Below are positions 31,288 through 40,491 of a stretch of DNA of 40,984 nucleotides, one piece after another. Numbering within the stretch: the first letter of the stretch is position 1; each line of letters opens with the position of its first letter. The DNA comes from Bacteroidales bacterium (GTDB lineage: Bacteria > Bacteroidota > Bacteroidia > Bacteroidales > WCHB1-69). The position numbers and the translations under genes were made by a program. The DNA lies in the NCBI GenBank assembly GCA_017651425.1, contig JAGCCZ010000048.1:1-40984 (forward strand). Reading direction: 5' to 3'. The notes below the pieces were generated by a model. That model did not search any database. It saw only the letters and a list, made by a program, of their open reading frames with translations, and was not told the DNA's origin.

Positions 31288-31977
31288 CTATAACCACTCA
31301 AAACTCCCTTCCCCCGCGCCGATCTCGAAGTGGCATTTGGCGATGCCGAGGTCGAGTTTGGCATAGCCGATGAGGGAGAACTTCGCCTTGGCCTCCACAC
31401 GGTTGTTATCGTGCAGGACAAACACGAACTTCTGTTGGTTCACGGCCGTGGGTGCCAACAATGCGGCCTCCGCGCCATGCACGAACCACTCGGGGAAGGG
31501 CTTCCCGTGGTCGGCGGTGCGGCGGTCGTCCGTCACATCGGCGAGAGTCCGTTTCTGTGGGTGCTGCACCCCTTGGTTGGCACCGTAACCGAGTGACACC
31601 ACGCAGACGAGCGTCTCGCCGTCGTCCACCTTGTATTGGTCGGGTTGCTTGCGGAAGGAGAGTCCCACCCAGCAGGTGTTCAGCCCGAGCGTTTGCGCCA
31701 ACAGGATCACCTTCTCGCCGTAGTAGCCGAGTTTCACGTCATCGCCCTTCTTGCAGATCATGGCGATGTAGTTGCGCACGCCGCGGAACTTACCGTATTT
31801 GGCCATCCCGCCGGCAAAGGCGTTGGGTTCCTCTGTCACTAACTGTATATGCAATCCACCCTCGCGGTTGCACTCGTCGATGAGGGTTTGCAATTGTTGG
31901 ACTTTCTCCGCCTCGATGGGCTTTTCAATGTATTGCCGCACGCTGTGGCGGGCAACAATGGCTTCTTGCAAGGTCAT
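31288..31977 (-). CDS. Nitroreductase-family protein
   Basis: FMN-dependent oxidoreductase of 229 residues. MTLQEAIVARHSVRQYIEKP is the family start with the FMN-phosphate-binding RHSVRQ; GYYGEKVILLAQTLGLNTCW is the helix before the FMN loop; AALLAPTAVNQQKFVFVLHD is the second substrate/FMN segment. The order, with the loop duplicated towards the C-terminus, fits the TM1586-like nitroreductase subgroup. Reduction of nitro compounds or quinones with NAD(P)H is expected; the natural substrate is unknown. Monocistronic as far as seen. Confidence 0.88.
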   Translation of the reverse strand: MTLQEAIVARHSVRQYIEKPIEAEKVQQLQTLIDECNREGGLHIQLVTEEPNAFAGGMAKYGKFRGVRNYIAMICKKGDDVKLGYYGEKVILLAQTLGLNTCWVGLSFRKQPDQYKVDDGETLVCVVSLGYGANQGVQHPQKRTLADVTDDRRTADHGKPFPEWFVHGAEAALLAPTAVNQQKFVFVLHDNNRVEAKAKFSLIGYAKLDLGIAKCHFEIGAGEGSFEWL

Positions 31978-32069
31978 TATTCTTGTTGTTTTGATTTGTG
32001 TTGTTAGAAAAACTGAAATTTCTATTCAGTAAATGAGGTATAATCTGTTAATGTGCCGCATCTTTCCCA

Positions 32070-32702
32070 TTATTTCGCCAGCAAGCGTTGGATCTCCGCT
32101 TCCATATCTTCCGGCGATACCATCGGCTCGAAACGCAGGATGGTTTTGCCGTCCTTGGAGACCAAGAACTTACCGAAATTCCACTTGATAGCATCGCCTT
32201 TCTCGAAACCACTACCGGTTTTCTGATGAATCATAGTGAGCTGTGAGGCGAATTTCTCATATCCTTCCGGATAGCCTTTGAACGGGGCTTTGGCTTTCAG
32301 AAACGTATAGAGCGGACTCTCCTCCTTGCCGTTCACGTCAATTTTGTCGAATAAAGGGAATGTGATATTGTAGTTGACAGAACAAAAGTCCAGTATCTCC
32401 TCGTTCGTGCCGGGCTCCTGTTCGAGGAACTGGTTGCACGGGAACGCCAGGATCTCCAGTCCTTGGTCCTTGTATTTCTGATAGAGGGCTTCAAGGCCTT
32501 CGTATTGCGGGGTGAGCCCGCACTTGCTCGCCACATTGACGATCAGCAACACCTTGCCTTTGTAGTCGGCCAGCGACACGTCATTGCCTTTGATATCCTT
32601 GACCGCGATGTCGTAGATGTTTTTATACTTTTTGTTTTGTCCGAAGCAACTCACCGCCGCAAGCAGGGCGAAAGTTGCAATGATGAGGGTTTTAACTTTC
32701 AT
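32070..32702 (-). CDS. Glutathione-peroxidase family protein, exported
   Basis: Thiol peroxidase of 210 residues. The N-terminus MKVKTLIIATFALLAAVSCF is an export signal, possibly lipoprotein (Cys19). Catalytic parts: LIVNVASKCGLTPQYEGLEA with peroxidatic C61, LEILAFPCNQFLEQEPGTNE with Q91, and IKWNFGKFLVSKDG with W174 and N175. It is a Cys, not selenocysteine, enzyme; in such bacteria thioredoxin-like donors usually replace glutathione. The start at 32702 was chosen as the beginning of the signal peptide and because the promoter at 32728-32735 lies before it. Confidence 0.9.
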   Translation of the reverse strand: MKVKTLIIATFALLAAVSCFGQNKKYKNIYDIAVKDIKGNDVSLADYKGKVLLIVNVASKCGLTPQYEGLEALYQKYKDQGLEILAFPCNQFLEQEPGTNEEILDFCSVNYNITFPLFDKIDVNGKEESPLYTFLKAKAPFKGYPEGYEKFASQLTMIHQKTGSGFEKGDAIKWNFGKFLVSKDGKTILRFEPMVSPEDMEAEIQRLLAK

Positions 32703-32727
32703 ATGGGGCTGTTCTATTTTTGAGCGG

Positions 32728-32735
32728 CAAAGATA
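32728..32735 (-). promoter_or_regulatory. -7 box of the peroxidase gene
   Basis: TATCTTTG on the minus strand, 25 bp before the ATG. Confidence 0.6.
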
Positions 32736-32765
32736 CGACATTTTTACTCGCTTCGTTCAAACCCC

Positions 32766-32840
32766 ATGGAGAATAATATTAAAATGTTGTTGACAATTAT
32801 GTTGGCGGCCATGGCGTGCAGGCTTACATCGAACACTTAA
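32766..32840 (+). other. Possible 24-residue plus-strand peptide or gene-start remnant
   Basis: The frame MENNIKMLLTIMLAAMACRL then TSNT and TAA resembles a lipoprotein signal with a Cys and nothing after it. A TATTTTTG box is at 32715-32722 on the plus strand. It may be a truncated lipoprotein gene start or chance. Confidence 0.25.
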
Positions 32841-32881
32841 TCATCAAAAATCCATCTCAACTGACCGAAAAAAAGCGGTAT

Positions 32882-33511
32882 TTATAGTATTTTGAGTCCG
32901 TTGATGGTTTCCTGCAGCCTGTTGAGGAAGCACGCCGCCTCGAAACCGTCCATTTGTGCGTGGTGGAATTGGAACGAGATGGGCAAGGTCGTTTTGAAGA
33001 GCCCTCGGCGGTATTTGCCCCAAGCCAAAAAGGGATTGGTGAACAGTTCGGAATAGACACTCGCCACACCGTCAATCTCGCATTCCACCAACGTCGAAGT
33101 GTCAACGGCCATATATTCGTCGCCGAGAAGATGGTCTTCGTTCGTGTCGTGCACCTGGCGGGTTAGCCGCAGATAGTCCTCGTTGAACTGATGAGTATCC
33201 TCCGAAAAAGGAATATCGCAGAGGCGGACAGTGCCGTTCACGGTCTTCACAACGGTGTTGACCGCCAGACGATCATACTGCCACAGATGCCCACCGACAG
33301 GCAGCGTATAGAACTCCTTGATAGGGCTTGCCGCATGTCCGATGCACCAGCACATCAGCATATTGGTCTTCATCCCGCTCCGTTTGGCGACCTTGATCAA
33401 TCGGGTGATATCGAAGGTCTTGAAAATGGTCACCTTCGGCATCCCAGCCGTCTTCCACAGCTCAAAAGCGAATCCGCGCGGCGAGTCTTGAGGGTCAATC
33501 TCTTTCTTCAT
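32882..33511 (-). CDS. CatA-like chloramphenicol acetyltransferase-family protein
   Basis: A 209-residue acetyl-CoA-dependent O-acetyltransferase fold. The catalytic HHxxxDG is intact as FHHAQMDGFEAACFLNRLQE (H183/H184, D188). Upstream text PKVTIFKTFDITRLIKVAKR and TNPFLAWGKYRRGLFKTTLP matches CAT family members. Length agrees with CAT (about 210-220). Many chromosomal relatives do not give drug resistance, so a resistance role is not claimed. The start at 33511 (MKKEIDPQDSPRG) lies about 12 nt after the predicted transcription start. Confidence 0.85.
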   Translation of the reverse strand: MKKEIDPQDSPRGFAFELWKTAGMPKVTIFKTFDITRLIKVAKRSGMKTNMLMCWCIGHAASPIKEFYTLPVGGHLWQYDRLAVNTVVKTVNGTVRLCDIPFSEDTHQFNEDYLRLTRQVHDTNEDHLLGDEYMAVDTSTLVECEIDGVASVYSELFTNPFLAWGKYRRGLFKTTLPISFQFHHAQMDGFEAACFLNRLQETINGLKIL

Positions 33512-33527
33512 TGCTGTTGTTTTGCCG

Positions 33528-33535
33528 CAAAAGTA
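33528..33535 (-). promoter_or_regulatory. -7 box of the CatA-like gene
   Basis: TACTTTTG on the minus strand, only 16 bp before the ATG, so the leader is very short. Confidence 0.55.
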
Positions 33536-33597
33536 CAAAAAAAACCGCAACCCAAGCCATTACCCAGATTGCGGATTCTTCATGGAACCTTGTCCAA

Positions 33598-34731
33598 TTA
33601 TTTCAATGTGTCATACTGCTCATCGCTGACCGGTTCCAGCCACTCGTTGCTTGCACCTTCCTGCACGTCCTTGTGGTAGGTGAGGTGCTGCATCCAGCTG
33701 TCCTTGGCGGCGCCGTGCCAGTGCTTCACGCCTTCGGGAATCTCGATGATCACGCCGGGTTCCAACTTGACAGCGGGTTTGCCCCATTCCTGGTACCAGC
33801 CACGGCCATACACGCACACCAGCACCTGCACCTGTTTGTGGTGGATGTGCCAATTGTTGCGGCATCCTGGCTCGAAGGTCACGTTGACCATGCCGCCGTC
33901 GTAGGGCGCAAGGTAGCTGTTGCCGATGAAGTACTGCGCGTATGCAGTGTTCGGCTCGCCTCTGCGCCAGTTCGACTTCAAGTCAACGTAGTTCTGGACG
34001 TATATGTCGCTGGCGAGGTGGTCGTTAACTGAATCGCTGATGCCCAACTGCTGTATGGCCACAGCAACACGGTGCGCCTCCATTTTACCCACACGTTCCT
34101 GCAACACTTTCGGAATGGCGAGCAGCTGGGCGTCGGTCAGACCCATGTTCCGTGCGCCGCGCACGTGGGCGGCTAACTGGGGTTCCACGCCCTCCAAGCC
34201 GGCCAAAGCACTGATGGTCACCAACTCGCGGTCGGCGTGGGTGAGCAGGTCGCGGGCGAAGATATCGCCGAAGAGGTGCGCCTTGAGGTAGTAATCCTCG
34301 GCGGGACAGAACTTGTAGTCGAAGGGCTGTCCCGACAGTTTGGTTTGCACTTCGGTGCCTTGTTTAAGGGCGTCGTAGTTGGAGGGTAGGGGAGTGGACT
34401 CGGTACCGATCTCCACCTCACCGCGATGCTCCATCACCTTCTGCAGGGTGCCTAATGCGTTGAGTGAACGCGGGAAGCCCGTGTAGGCGTAGAGTTGCGA
34501 TAGGGCCTCCTTGATCTGGTTGGCGGTAAGCCCCGCGTCGAAGCCCTCGTTGATGGCGGTGGCTAACGATGTTTGGTCGCCTTGCGCCTCGTAGCAGGCG
34601 ATGGCCGACATTGCCGCCGCCTGTTTCTCGTTGAATGTCAAAGTGTTCATATCTTTGTCTGTTTTTGTTGTCTTGTTGCAGCCGGCCAATAAAACGACGG
34701 CGGCGGCGAAAATCAGAAGGGTGTGTTTCAT
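33598..34731 (-). CDS. Lipoprotein with two carboxymuconolactone-decarboxylase-like parts and a cupin
   Basis: A 377-residue protein with lipoprotein signal MKHTLLIFAAAVVLLAGC (Cys18), so membrane-anchored outside the cytoplasm. Residues 28-120 are CMD/AhpD-like helices (TAINEGFDAGLTANQIKEAL, YTGFPRSLNALGTLQKV). Residues 125-235 are a second CMD-like unit (LTHADRELVTISALAGLEGV, AAHVRGARNMGLTDAQLLAI). 275-360 is a cupin with metal ligands in CRNNWHIHHKQVQVLVCVYG and PEGVKHWHGAAKDSWMQHL. The usual AhpD CxxC is absent. This CMD-cupin arrangement is known in soluble proteins; export as a lipoprotein is less usual. Substrate unknown. Confidence 0.85.
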   Translation of the reverse strand: MKHTLLIFAAAVVLLAGCNKTTKTDKDMNTLTFNEKQAAAMSAIACYEAQGDQTSLATAINEGFDAGLTANQIKEALSQLYAYTGFPRSLNALGTLQKVMEHRGEVEIGTESTPLPSNYDALKQGTEVQTKLSGQPFDYKFCPAEDYYLKAHLFGDIFARDLLTHADRELVTISALAGLEGVEPQLAAHVRGARNMGLTDAQLLAIPKVLQERVGKMEAHRVAVAIQQLGISDSVNDHLASDIYVQNYVDLKSNWRRGEPNTAYAQYFIGNSYLAPYDGGMVNVTFEPGCRNNWHIHHKQVQVLVCVYGRGWYQEWGKPAVKLEPGVIIEIPEGVKHWHGAAKDSWMQHLTYHKDVQEGASNEWLEPVSDEQYDTLK

Positions 34732-34785
34732 ATTGATTTTGTAATGATTGTTGATACGAAAAATACGATTTGTCATTGCTCATTA

Positions 34786-37386
34786 TTATAGTGCAATCTC
34801 ATAAACTTTCCATTTGCCATCACCAGTGTATATTGCTTTTGCAGTTACGTGACAATCAGAATGGATATTGAACTTATCTAGAATTGATTTATGGACATAA
34901 TAGTCACCTATAAAAGCAAAATCTGGTTCACCATCGCTGTATAAGTCCCGATATTTAAGCTCCAACGTTCCCTCGATGCTTTTAATCAGATTATTATTGA
35001 CCTCTTCAGTTGCTTCCGCTCTGAGCACTTCAACTACTTTCTTCTCTTGACCAGGATTCTTTTTATCTTCAATCTTTCTCACATAGTAGTGGATCTTGAT
35101 GAAATCTCCAATCGCCGGACGCAATTCCGTTTGGTTATAATGCAGGATACCAGAAATCAGTTCGGGTCCTAAAACAAAATGGAATAATTGTTTTTGTTCG
35201 TTTACGTCGTCAACGGCTACTATTCTACATTTAAACTGAGTAATACCTTCAGACCCATCACATTTCTTGATGTCCTTAAAGAAAACTTTCTTCTCCTCTT
35301 TGACCTTTTTTGTGTATTGTCGAAATTTAACGAAATTTCCTTTCTCCAATGCTTGTTCTTCAAAATGCTCGTAAACGAGGTTCGAGTCAGTCGAATAGAT
35401 ATGGTAGACCTTCTTCTCGCTGTTCACATGCTGGATGTATCCATACTTAACAGGAAGGGTTAACCAGTCGGCAGTTTCCGAAGGAGATACAATCAAAGGA
35501 ATATATTTAATGATAGTTTCCCTTTTCGGAGGTCGCCATGAATACATATCGGGAATAGTTTTTACCGTCTCGTCCTTATACAGTTTGAATTTCCAGACTT
35601 GGCCTTCGTGGCTATTGCGCAACGTCGGAAATCTCTTTTTGCTCGTGGCAAATTCTATTGTATCTCCATCAACAAAGGTCATCATTGATTTTCCATCGTC
35701 ATTTTTCCACTTGTCAACAAGAACCATCTCCGTATAAGGGATGTCGGCATAAGCATGTTCTTCAGCAATCGGGATGTTCTCCTCATAGAAGGCCACATTC
35801 ATATCTTTGGCTGGTTTTGCAGAAGAGCATTGTCCCAAAAGGGCATCAACTTCTGCATCAATACGCCATCCCTTCTCTGTATAATGCTTCTTGTATTGTT
35901 CAAGTTCAACCACCGCATTATCGTGCTTCTTGGCTTTGATTAGCTGGCGGGCCAATTCCAGCCGTATCTTGCCGATGAAGTCTTCATTTTTTTCGAGACT
36001 AAGCGCCTTACATAGAAGAGCGATTTTGACTCCTGGATCTTTCCAGCAGTCTGAAAACTCGCTCCAAATGTAGTATTTCTCACCCATCTTCAGGCACAAA
36101 TCCTTATAAATGCTTTTTGCTTTTTCCAGTTGCCCAGCACGCAAATGAAGCAACGCTTTTGACCGAATATTCCAGTCATCATCAGGAAACTTCTCAACAG
36201 CGGTACTATAAAGGTCAATCAACCATTGCAGGTCACCAATCTGTTCATCGGAAAGTGTTTCAACGGCCTCTCGTGCTTTTTTTAATGATTTGACAGCAAG
36301 AGGCTTGTATGTCTCCCCATTATCACCTTGTTCTTCTTTCCAGTCAGCATCCCTTAACTTTTCCGGATTCCATTGTCTAAAGAAGTCATAGAAACGCCAG
36401 GCATTGTTTTCCTTCATTACTCGCTCGGCGAGCCCTAGCACTTTAGAATGTGATGATGACGCCGGTGCGTCCGGGAAGAATGCCAGGTACTCTTCAAATA
36501 AGCTCCAAGATGATGAATCTGCACCGCCTTCTGTACTATGGTACAACTTCCAGAAATAATGCTCTTTCATCATCTCGATGAATTCCTCCTTTCTACGAGG
36601 AAGAAGTGCGACAAACTCCTGGACCTCATTAAGAGGATAGTTCACGACCGCCCTCGCAATTCTATACATCAATGAAGGAATTGATTTCCCATCGTTTCCG
36701 CGAGAATCTTCAAAATCACTGCTTCGTAGGTTATCAGGCCCCCAAAGGCGGAGGAAAGATACTAATTTGAAATTCTGATCTTGTTTTGAATAGTTAAGAG
36801 CAAAATTCAATATTTGAGAATGAAGATTGGATGGTCGTTCATTCTTGAGATTGATATAATCACGCAGATGGGTACGTACCTCTACGGAGTTCAGAGTAGA
36901 AATATGATCCCTTAAATAACGATAAATAGTCCATCCATAATTCTCGTGGGCTTCTTTCGGCAAATGACCATCTGCGGCGAGTTGATGCAGGATCTCCCAA
37001 GCTCGATCATTATTTCCATTTTGGCTCAATTCTTTTGCTTTTTGAATCTGCGTATAGAATGGATTAACCATCAGCTTCAATTGCTGTATTTTGTAGACTA
37101 ATGTTTCAGCAAACTCATCACCTATTGTGTTGAATTTCAATTGAGATAAGTATTCTGAAATTTGGCGAGCACCTTCGTTGTTCCCTTGTTGCTGTTCTCT
37201 TTTACAGATGTCTATCAAAGTCCAAGCGTATGCTTTCCATACGTCCTGGTCTGTATTGTCTTGCCGCAGTAATTCTTCAGCCTTTTGTCTGGCTTCGTCT
37301 AAATGACCTTCCCGCCTGAGGTCATATATTTCAGTAGAAGAACGTGGCGTGTAATCGTTAACGTTCCAGTTATTATTCCTTGACAT
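34786..37386 (-). CDS. Large TPR-like and OB-fold-like protein, partner of the NERD/helicase gene
   Basis: An 866-residue protein with no signal peptide. Residues 15 to about 520 are helical and repeat-like, with TPR-type pairs (EARQKAEELLRQDNTDQDVW; AGQLEKAKSIYKDLCLKMGE; QLIKAKKHDNAVVELEQYKK). Residues 640-866 are beta-rich: LPVKYGYIQHVNSEKKVYHI, GNFVKFRQYTKKVKEEKKVF, ELRPAIGDFIKIHYYVRKIE and a final SDCHVTAKAIYTGDGKWKVY. These look like two or three S1/cold-shock-type OB domains, which bind nucleic acid. I recall similar TPR plus S1/CSD arrangements in so-called TOTE conflict systems but could not verify this. It follows the helicase by 20 bp, so it is the second gene of a two-gene operon. 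Confidence 0.7.
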   Translation of the reverse strand: MSRNNNWNVNDYTPRSSTEIYDLRREGHLDEARQKAEELLRQDNTDQDVWKAYAWTLIDICKREQQQGNNEGARQISEYLSQLKFNTIGDEFAETLVYKIQQLKLMVNPFYTQIQKAKELSQNGNNDRAWEILHQLAADGHLPKEAHENYGWTIYRYLRDHISTLNSVEVRTHLRDYINLKNERPSNLHSQILNFALNYSKQDQNFKLVSFLRLWGPDNLRSSDFEDSRGNDGKSIPSLMYRIARAVVNYPLNEVQEFVALLPRRKEEFIEMMKEHYFWKLYHSTEGGADSSSWSLFEEYLAFFPDAPASSSHSKVLGLAERVMKENNAWRFYDFFRQWNPEKLRDADWKEEQGDNGETYKPLAVKSLKKAREAVETLSDEQIGDLQWLIDLYSTAVEKFPDDDWNIRSKALLHLRAGQLEKAKSIYKDLCLKMGEKYYIWSEFSDCWKDPGVKIALLCKALSLEKNEDFIGKIRLELARQLIKAKKHDNAVVELEQYKKHYTEKGWRIDAEVDALLGQCSSAKPAKDMNVAFYEENIPIAEEHAYADIPYTEMVLVDKWKNDDGKSMMTFVDGDTIEFATSKKRFPTLRNSHEGQVWKFKLYKDETVKTIPDMYSWRPPKRETIIKYIPLIVSPSETADWLTLPVKYGYIQHVNSEKKVYHIYSTDSNLVYEHFEEQALEKGNFVKFRQYTKKVKEEKKVFFKDIKKCDGSEGITQFKCRIVAVDDVNEQKQLFHFVLGPELISGILHYNQTELRPAIGDFIKIHYYVRKIEDKKNPGQEKKVVEVLRAEATEEVNNNLIKSIEGTLELKYRDLYSDGEPDFAFIGDYYVHKSILDKFNIHSDCHVTAKAIYTGDGKWKVYEIAL

Positions 37387-37406
37387 GATTCATTTCTCCC
37401 TGATTT

Positions 37407-40358
37407 TTACAGCTTATTTCCTGATTGTAACACGATGTTCTTTATTATAGTAATAATGTTGGAATCAGAAATGTCAAAAGTCTCTATTTTATTGATGAAG
37501 CCCTTAGTGTGATTATCTTGACTAGTCCCATACCAAAAACGCAGTTTAGCTTTACCTATACTAGAAAAAGCCTCATATACAACTTGATACTCCTTTGCTA
37601 AAACAAACTCAAGAGAAATGCCTTGTTCCAACATGTTTTTTTTGAATGAATCCAGAACTTCACAAATGTACTTTGGACATCCAATTGCATCCATCTTAGT
37701 AGAAGGTTTAGACATTACGTCATTAATGGCCTGGTTGATAGCATTACTATCGACCAATTCGTTTGGTTCCATCAGTATAGAGGAAACGCCAAATGAATCT
37801 TTTGCTCCTTTGTTATGAATGTCAATGACCAACTTCTTCTTATTTTCATTTGATATAGAAAAAATGGCCTTTGTCAAATATTCGCTACATGTTTTTACCT
37901 CTTCCAAATTACATCCCTCCACTTCAATGGCCTTAGCAAGTTCGCAAATTGCCGCAGCAACATTTGTGTTCTCCAATCTTACTCTCTCTACTAAACCTTG
38001 TGGAATGGTATACGAGTCATAAATGAGAAGCTGCTTTGATGCGTTGACTCCTGATTCTGTTTCGCTGACTTTACAATTCATGAACGGATCTACATGTTGC
38101 GGTTGAGCAATGTAGAAAGTGCCAGTTGAAGTGCTAATTCCGCTATATAACCATCTGAAATATGACTCATTGCAGATGCCGTCATTTTCTGTGCGTGACC
38201 CCTTAAGAATAACATTGTCGAATTCTGAACCTACCGCTTTATGGACGGTAATTGCCCAAGCATATTTGGCGTATAAAGCATTGATGAGCTGGTCATTTTC
38301 CCTCGCCTGTCGTTGAATGACACTCTCATATTTATCATAGAATCGTTTAAGCAAGGAACGCACTGTCCTGGTTGTCGAGACTTGTGTTCGCTCTTCTTTC
38401 TTGACCATTCGATTCTGAATCAAGCTCTCTATATCGGTTCTTTCTTTTTCTGATAGTACCCGATAGTCGGAATCATTCATTAATTGCCGATAATACTCGC
38501 TATCCTTGAAAGGGAATTTCTTTTTCAGTCCGACGATTCTTCTTTCTATGAAAACAATAACTGCTATCTGCTCCTCTTTTGCCAGTTCATCTATGCTAGA
38601 CAAGTAGTTGTCAAGCACCCAAATTTCCGCATTATGACCGCTCAGACTAAGGCAATTCACAGCTATTTTAGTGAATGACAATAGGACCGGATGTGAGAAT
38701 CCTTTGATGGAAATCTCCTCGCAAATGTGCTCCCGTATCTCTTTCACAGTGAAGTACATTCCGTTCAAGACACGTTTGGGATTACCAAATCCTGTTTCGT
38801 CTGGGATAAAGATATTGTTATTTGCAATGATTAAGTCACCAGGCGCAAGGTCTTTACCATTGTTTAAGCAATGATTCTTAATCCACATGTTTGTTTCCAG
38901 ACAATCACCTTTCTTGAAAAACAAGACCGCTTTTTGTGGTTCCTGAAGGAATGGATAGCCAAACCATTCCTTCATTTTTTCTACGATTTCATCTCTTTCA
39001 ATTTCGACAATAGAGCCATCTTCAAAAGAGTAACTCAACTTGTTAAACAATTGTTCGTCAATGCTTTGTGCCAAACTACATCTCAATGACTCTTTGCATG
39101 AATCTTGCGAATCTATGACAGGTTGATGGTAATAATGGATAATCCTCTCACCACAAATGTTTTTGAGATTTGTGATGCTGACAGCCGAGCAATCGGCTGA
39201 GCCGAAGGAAAGCATATATGGGTCACCAATGAAAACAACTTTCCTCTTAGATAACGGATCTGCAAAAGTAATGAAATCTTCAAGCAAGCGCCCCGAACCA
39301 AAACGAAGCAAGTCCGTTTGTGAAAGACTTCGACTGACAAGATGTGCATCATACACAATCAGTAAAGCACGCTCGTCCAAACCAGAATCGGATTTTAGAG
39401 GGATAACCTGAATAGCCCACTCATCTTTATCATCATCTTCTTGATTGTTGTCGGTCTTTTCGTTTCCTCCATAGATAAATGAGTAAAGACTCGTTGCTTC
39501 AATTCCACGGGAGCGTAACCGTCGACTAATGCGGTTTGAATGGCACAAACCTTGAACTTCCGGAATCTCGTAGTTGTCAGCAATTGAGAATAGATATTTT
39601 GCCCAATTATCACGCTCGGAAACATCCATTGAAGCAAGAACCAGAATGTCATTGCCTTCGGTTCGCATGAAGGTATCAATAGTCGTTTTTGCCTCTTCGC
39701 CAACAATGATGTCCTTCTTATGAATAATCTCAGTTTCTACAGTATACTCCTGAACGTATTCGTCAGCAGGGAATATTCTCTTTACGGCTTCCCCAATATT
39801 TTCATCATAAGCATTGTCATTGTTCAGGTCGTAAAGCAAAGCGCCAATCTCAGACTCTTGTACAATTTTATAGTAAGGGTATTTGCCTGGAACCTTATTT
39901 GTCAACACAAGTGGACCAGAAAAAATATTGGCAATACAAACTCTAGATGTGTTGATTTTCTGTTTAAGAATTAAATTGTGCTCAACGATCTCCCGAAAGG
40001 CGTTTCGATAAGATGCAAGCTGAAGAAACGGATTCAGGAAGTGAGCCCCCGCTTTAACTTCGATAGCTTGATGGTCAGATACCTTTTCTGCATACCAAGG
40101 GTAACTTTTGAATTCATCATCACCCCGGGGAAGAATCAACTGACCAGAATAATCTTTAAAATCAATGATTACAACTCCATGATTATAAAATAAAATCGCA
40201 TCAGCACGAAAACGCTGGTAGTTCTCATTGAAGGGATTACCGACCAAAATACCGTCAAACCCATGCTTGATGAATACGGCATCCATAATCTTAACTACGC
40301 GCCGAAATTGCTCGTTTTCGTGTGTCTTGGCTTGATGGTGTAATACTTCTAATGCCAT
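37407..40358 (-). CDS. NERD nuclease domain fused to a degenerate SF1 helicase
   Basis: A 983-residue protein. Residues 10-125 are a NERD/PD-(D/E)XK nuclease: RADAILF gives D53, GVVIIDFKDYSG gives D66 and K68, and NPFLQLASY gives Q113 and Y117. Residues 230-760 follow the order of an SF1 (UvrD/DUF2075-like) helicase, but key residues are lost. The Walker A site reads VLASMDVSERDNW with no GKT. Motif II is LLIVYDAH, not DEAH. Motif III is FIGDPYMLSFG without the Gln. Motif V is TVHKAVGSEFDNVIL. The motif VI text WLYSGISTSTGTFYI lacks the Arg finger. So the nuclease looks active and the motor inactive. The last 220 residues are unassigned. First gene of an operon with the TPR/OB protein. Confidence 0.8.
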   Translation of the reverse strand: MALEVLHHQAKTHENEQFRRVVKIMDAVFIKHGFDGILVGNPFNENYQRFRADAILFYNHGVVIIDFKDYSGQLILPRGDDEFKSYPWYAEKVSDHQAIEVKAGAHFLNPFLQLASYRNAFREIVEHNLILKQKINTSRVCIANIFSGPLVLTNKVPGKYPYYKIVQESEIGALLYDLNNDNAYDENIGEAVKRIFPADEYVQEYTVETEIIHKKDIIVGEEAKTTIDTFMRTEGNDILVLASMDVSERDNWAKYLFSIADNYEIPEVQGLCHSNRISRRLRSRGIEATSLYSFIYGGNEKTDNNQEDDDKDEWAIQVIPLKSDSGLDERALLIVYDAHLVSRSLSQTDLLRFGSGRLLEDFITFADPLSKRKVVFIGDPYMLSFGSADCSAVSITNLKNICGERIIHYYHQPVIDSQDSCKESLRCSLAQSIDEQLFNKLSYSFEDGSIVEIERDEIVEKMKEWFGYPFLQEPQKAVLFFKKGDCLETNMWIKNHCLNNGKDLAPGDLIIANNNIFIPDETGFGNPKRVLNGMYFTVKEIREHICEEISIKGFSHPVLLSFTKIAVNCLSLSGHNAEIWVLDNYLSSIDELAKEEQIAVIVFIERRIVGLKKKFPFKDSEYYRQLMNDSDYRVLSEKERTDIESLIQNRMVKKEERTQVSTTRTVRSLLKRFYDKYESVIQRQARENDQLINALYAKYAWAITVHKAVGSEFDNVILKGSRTENDGICNESYFRWLYSGISTSTGTFYIAQPQHVDPFMNCKVSETESGVNASKQLLIYDSYTIPQGLVERVRLENTNVAAAICELAKAIEVEGCNLEEVKTCSEYLTKAIFSISNENKKKLVIDIHNKGAKDSFGVSSILMEPNELVDSNAINQAINDVMSKPSTKMDAIGCPKYICEVLDSFKKNMLEQGISLEFVLAKEYQVVYEAFSSIGKAKLRFWYGTSQDNHTKGFINKIETFDISDSNIITIIKNIVLQSGNKL

Positions 40359-40402
40359 AATTCATTGTATAATCAAAAAAATAGCAATATCTTAGAAACA
40401 AG

Positions 40403-40434
40403 AAAAAATCACCCATATATTAGGGTGATTTTTT
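40403..40434. terminator. Perfect hairpin between the amidohydrolase and helicase genes
   Basis: AAAAAATCACCC (40403-40414) and GGGTGATTTTTT (40423-40434) form a perfect 12-bp stem with T-tracts on either strand, a bidirectional terminator shape. It lies just downstream of the -7 box at 40443-40450, in the helicase leader. Confidence 0.8.
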
Positions 40435-40442
40435 TCAATCCG

Positions 40443-40450
40443 CAAAAATA
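40443..40450 (-). promoter_or_regulatory. -7 box upstream of the NERD/helicase operon
   Basis: TATTTTTG on the minus strand. Transcription from it would enter the hairpin almost at once. A second, weaker T-rich box near 40374-40383 lies past the hairpin. Confidence 0.45.
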
Positions 40451-40491
40451 CAACTTTTCTCCGAACAAAGAAAGAAAACAACCTTCTTTTT

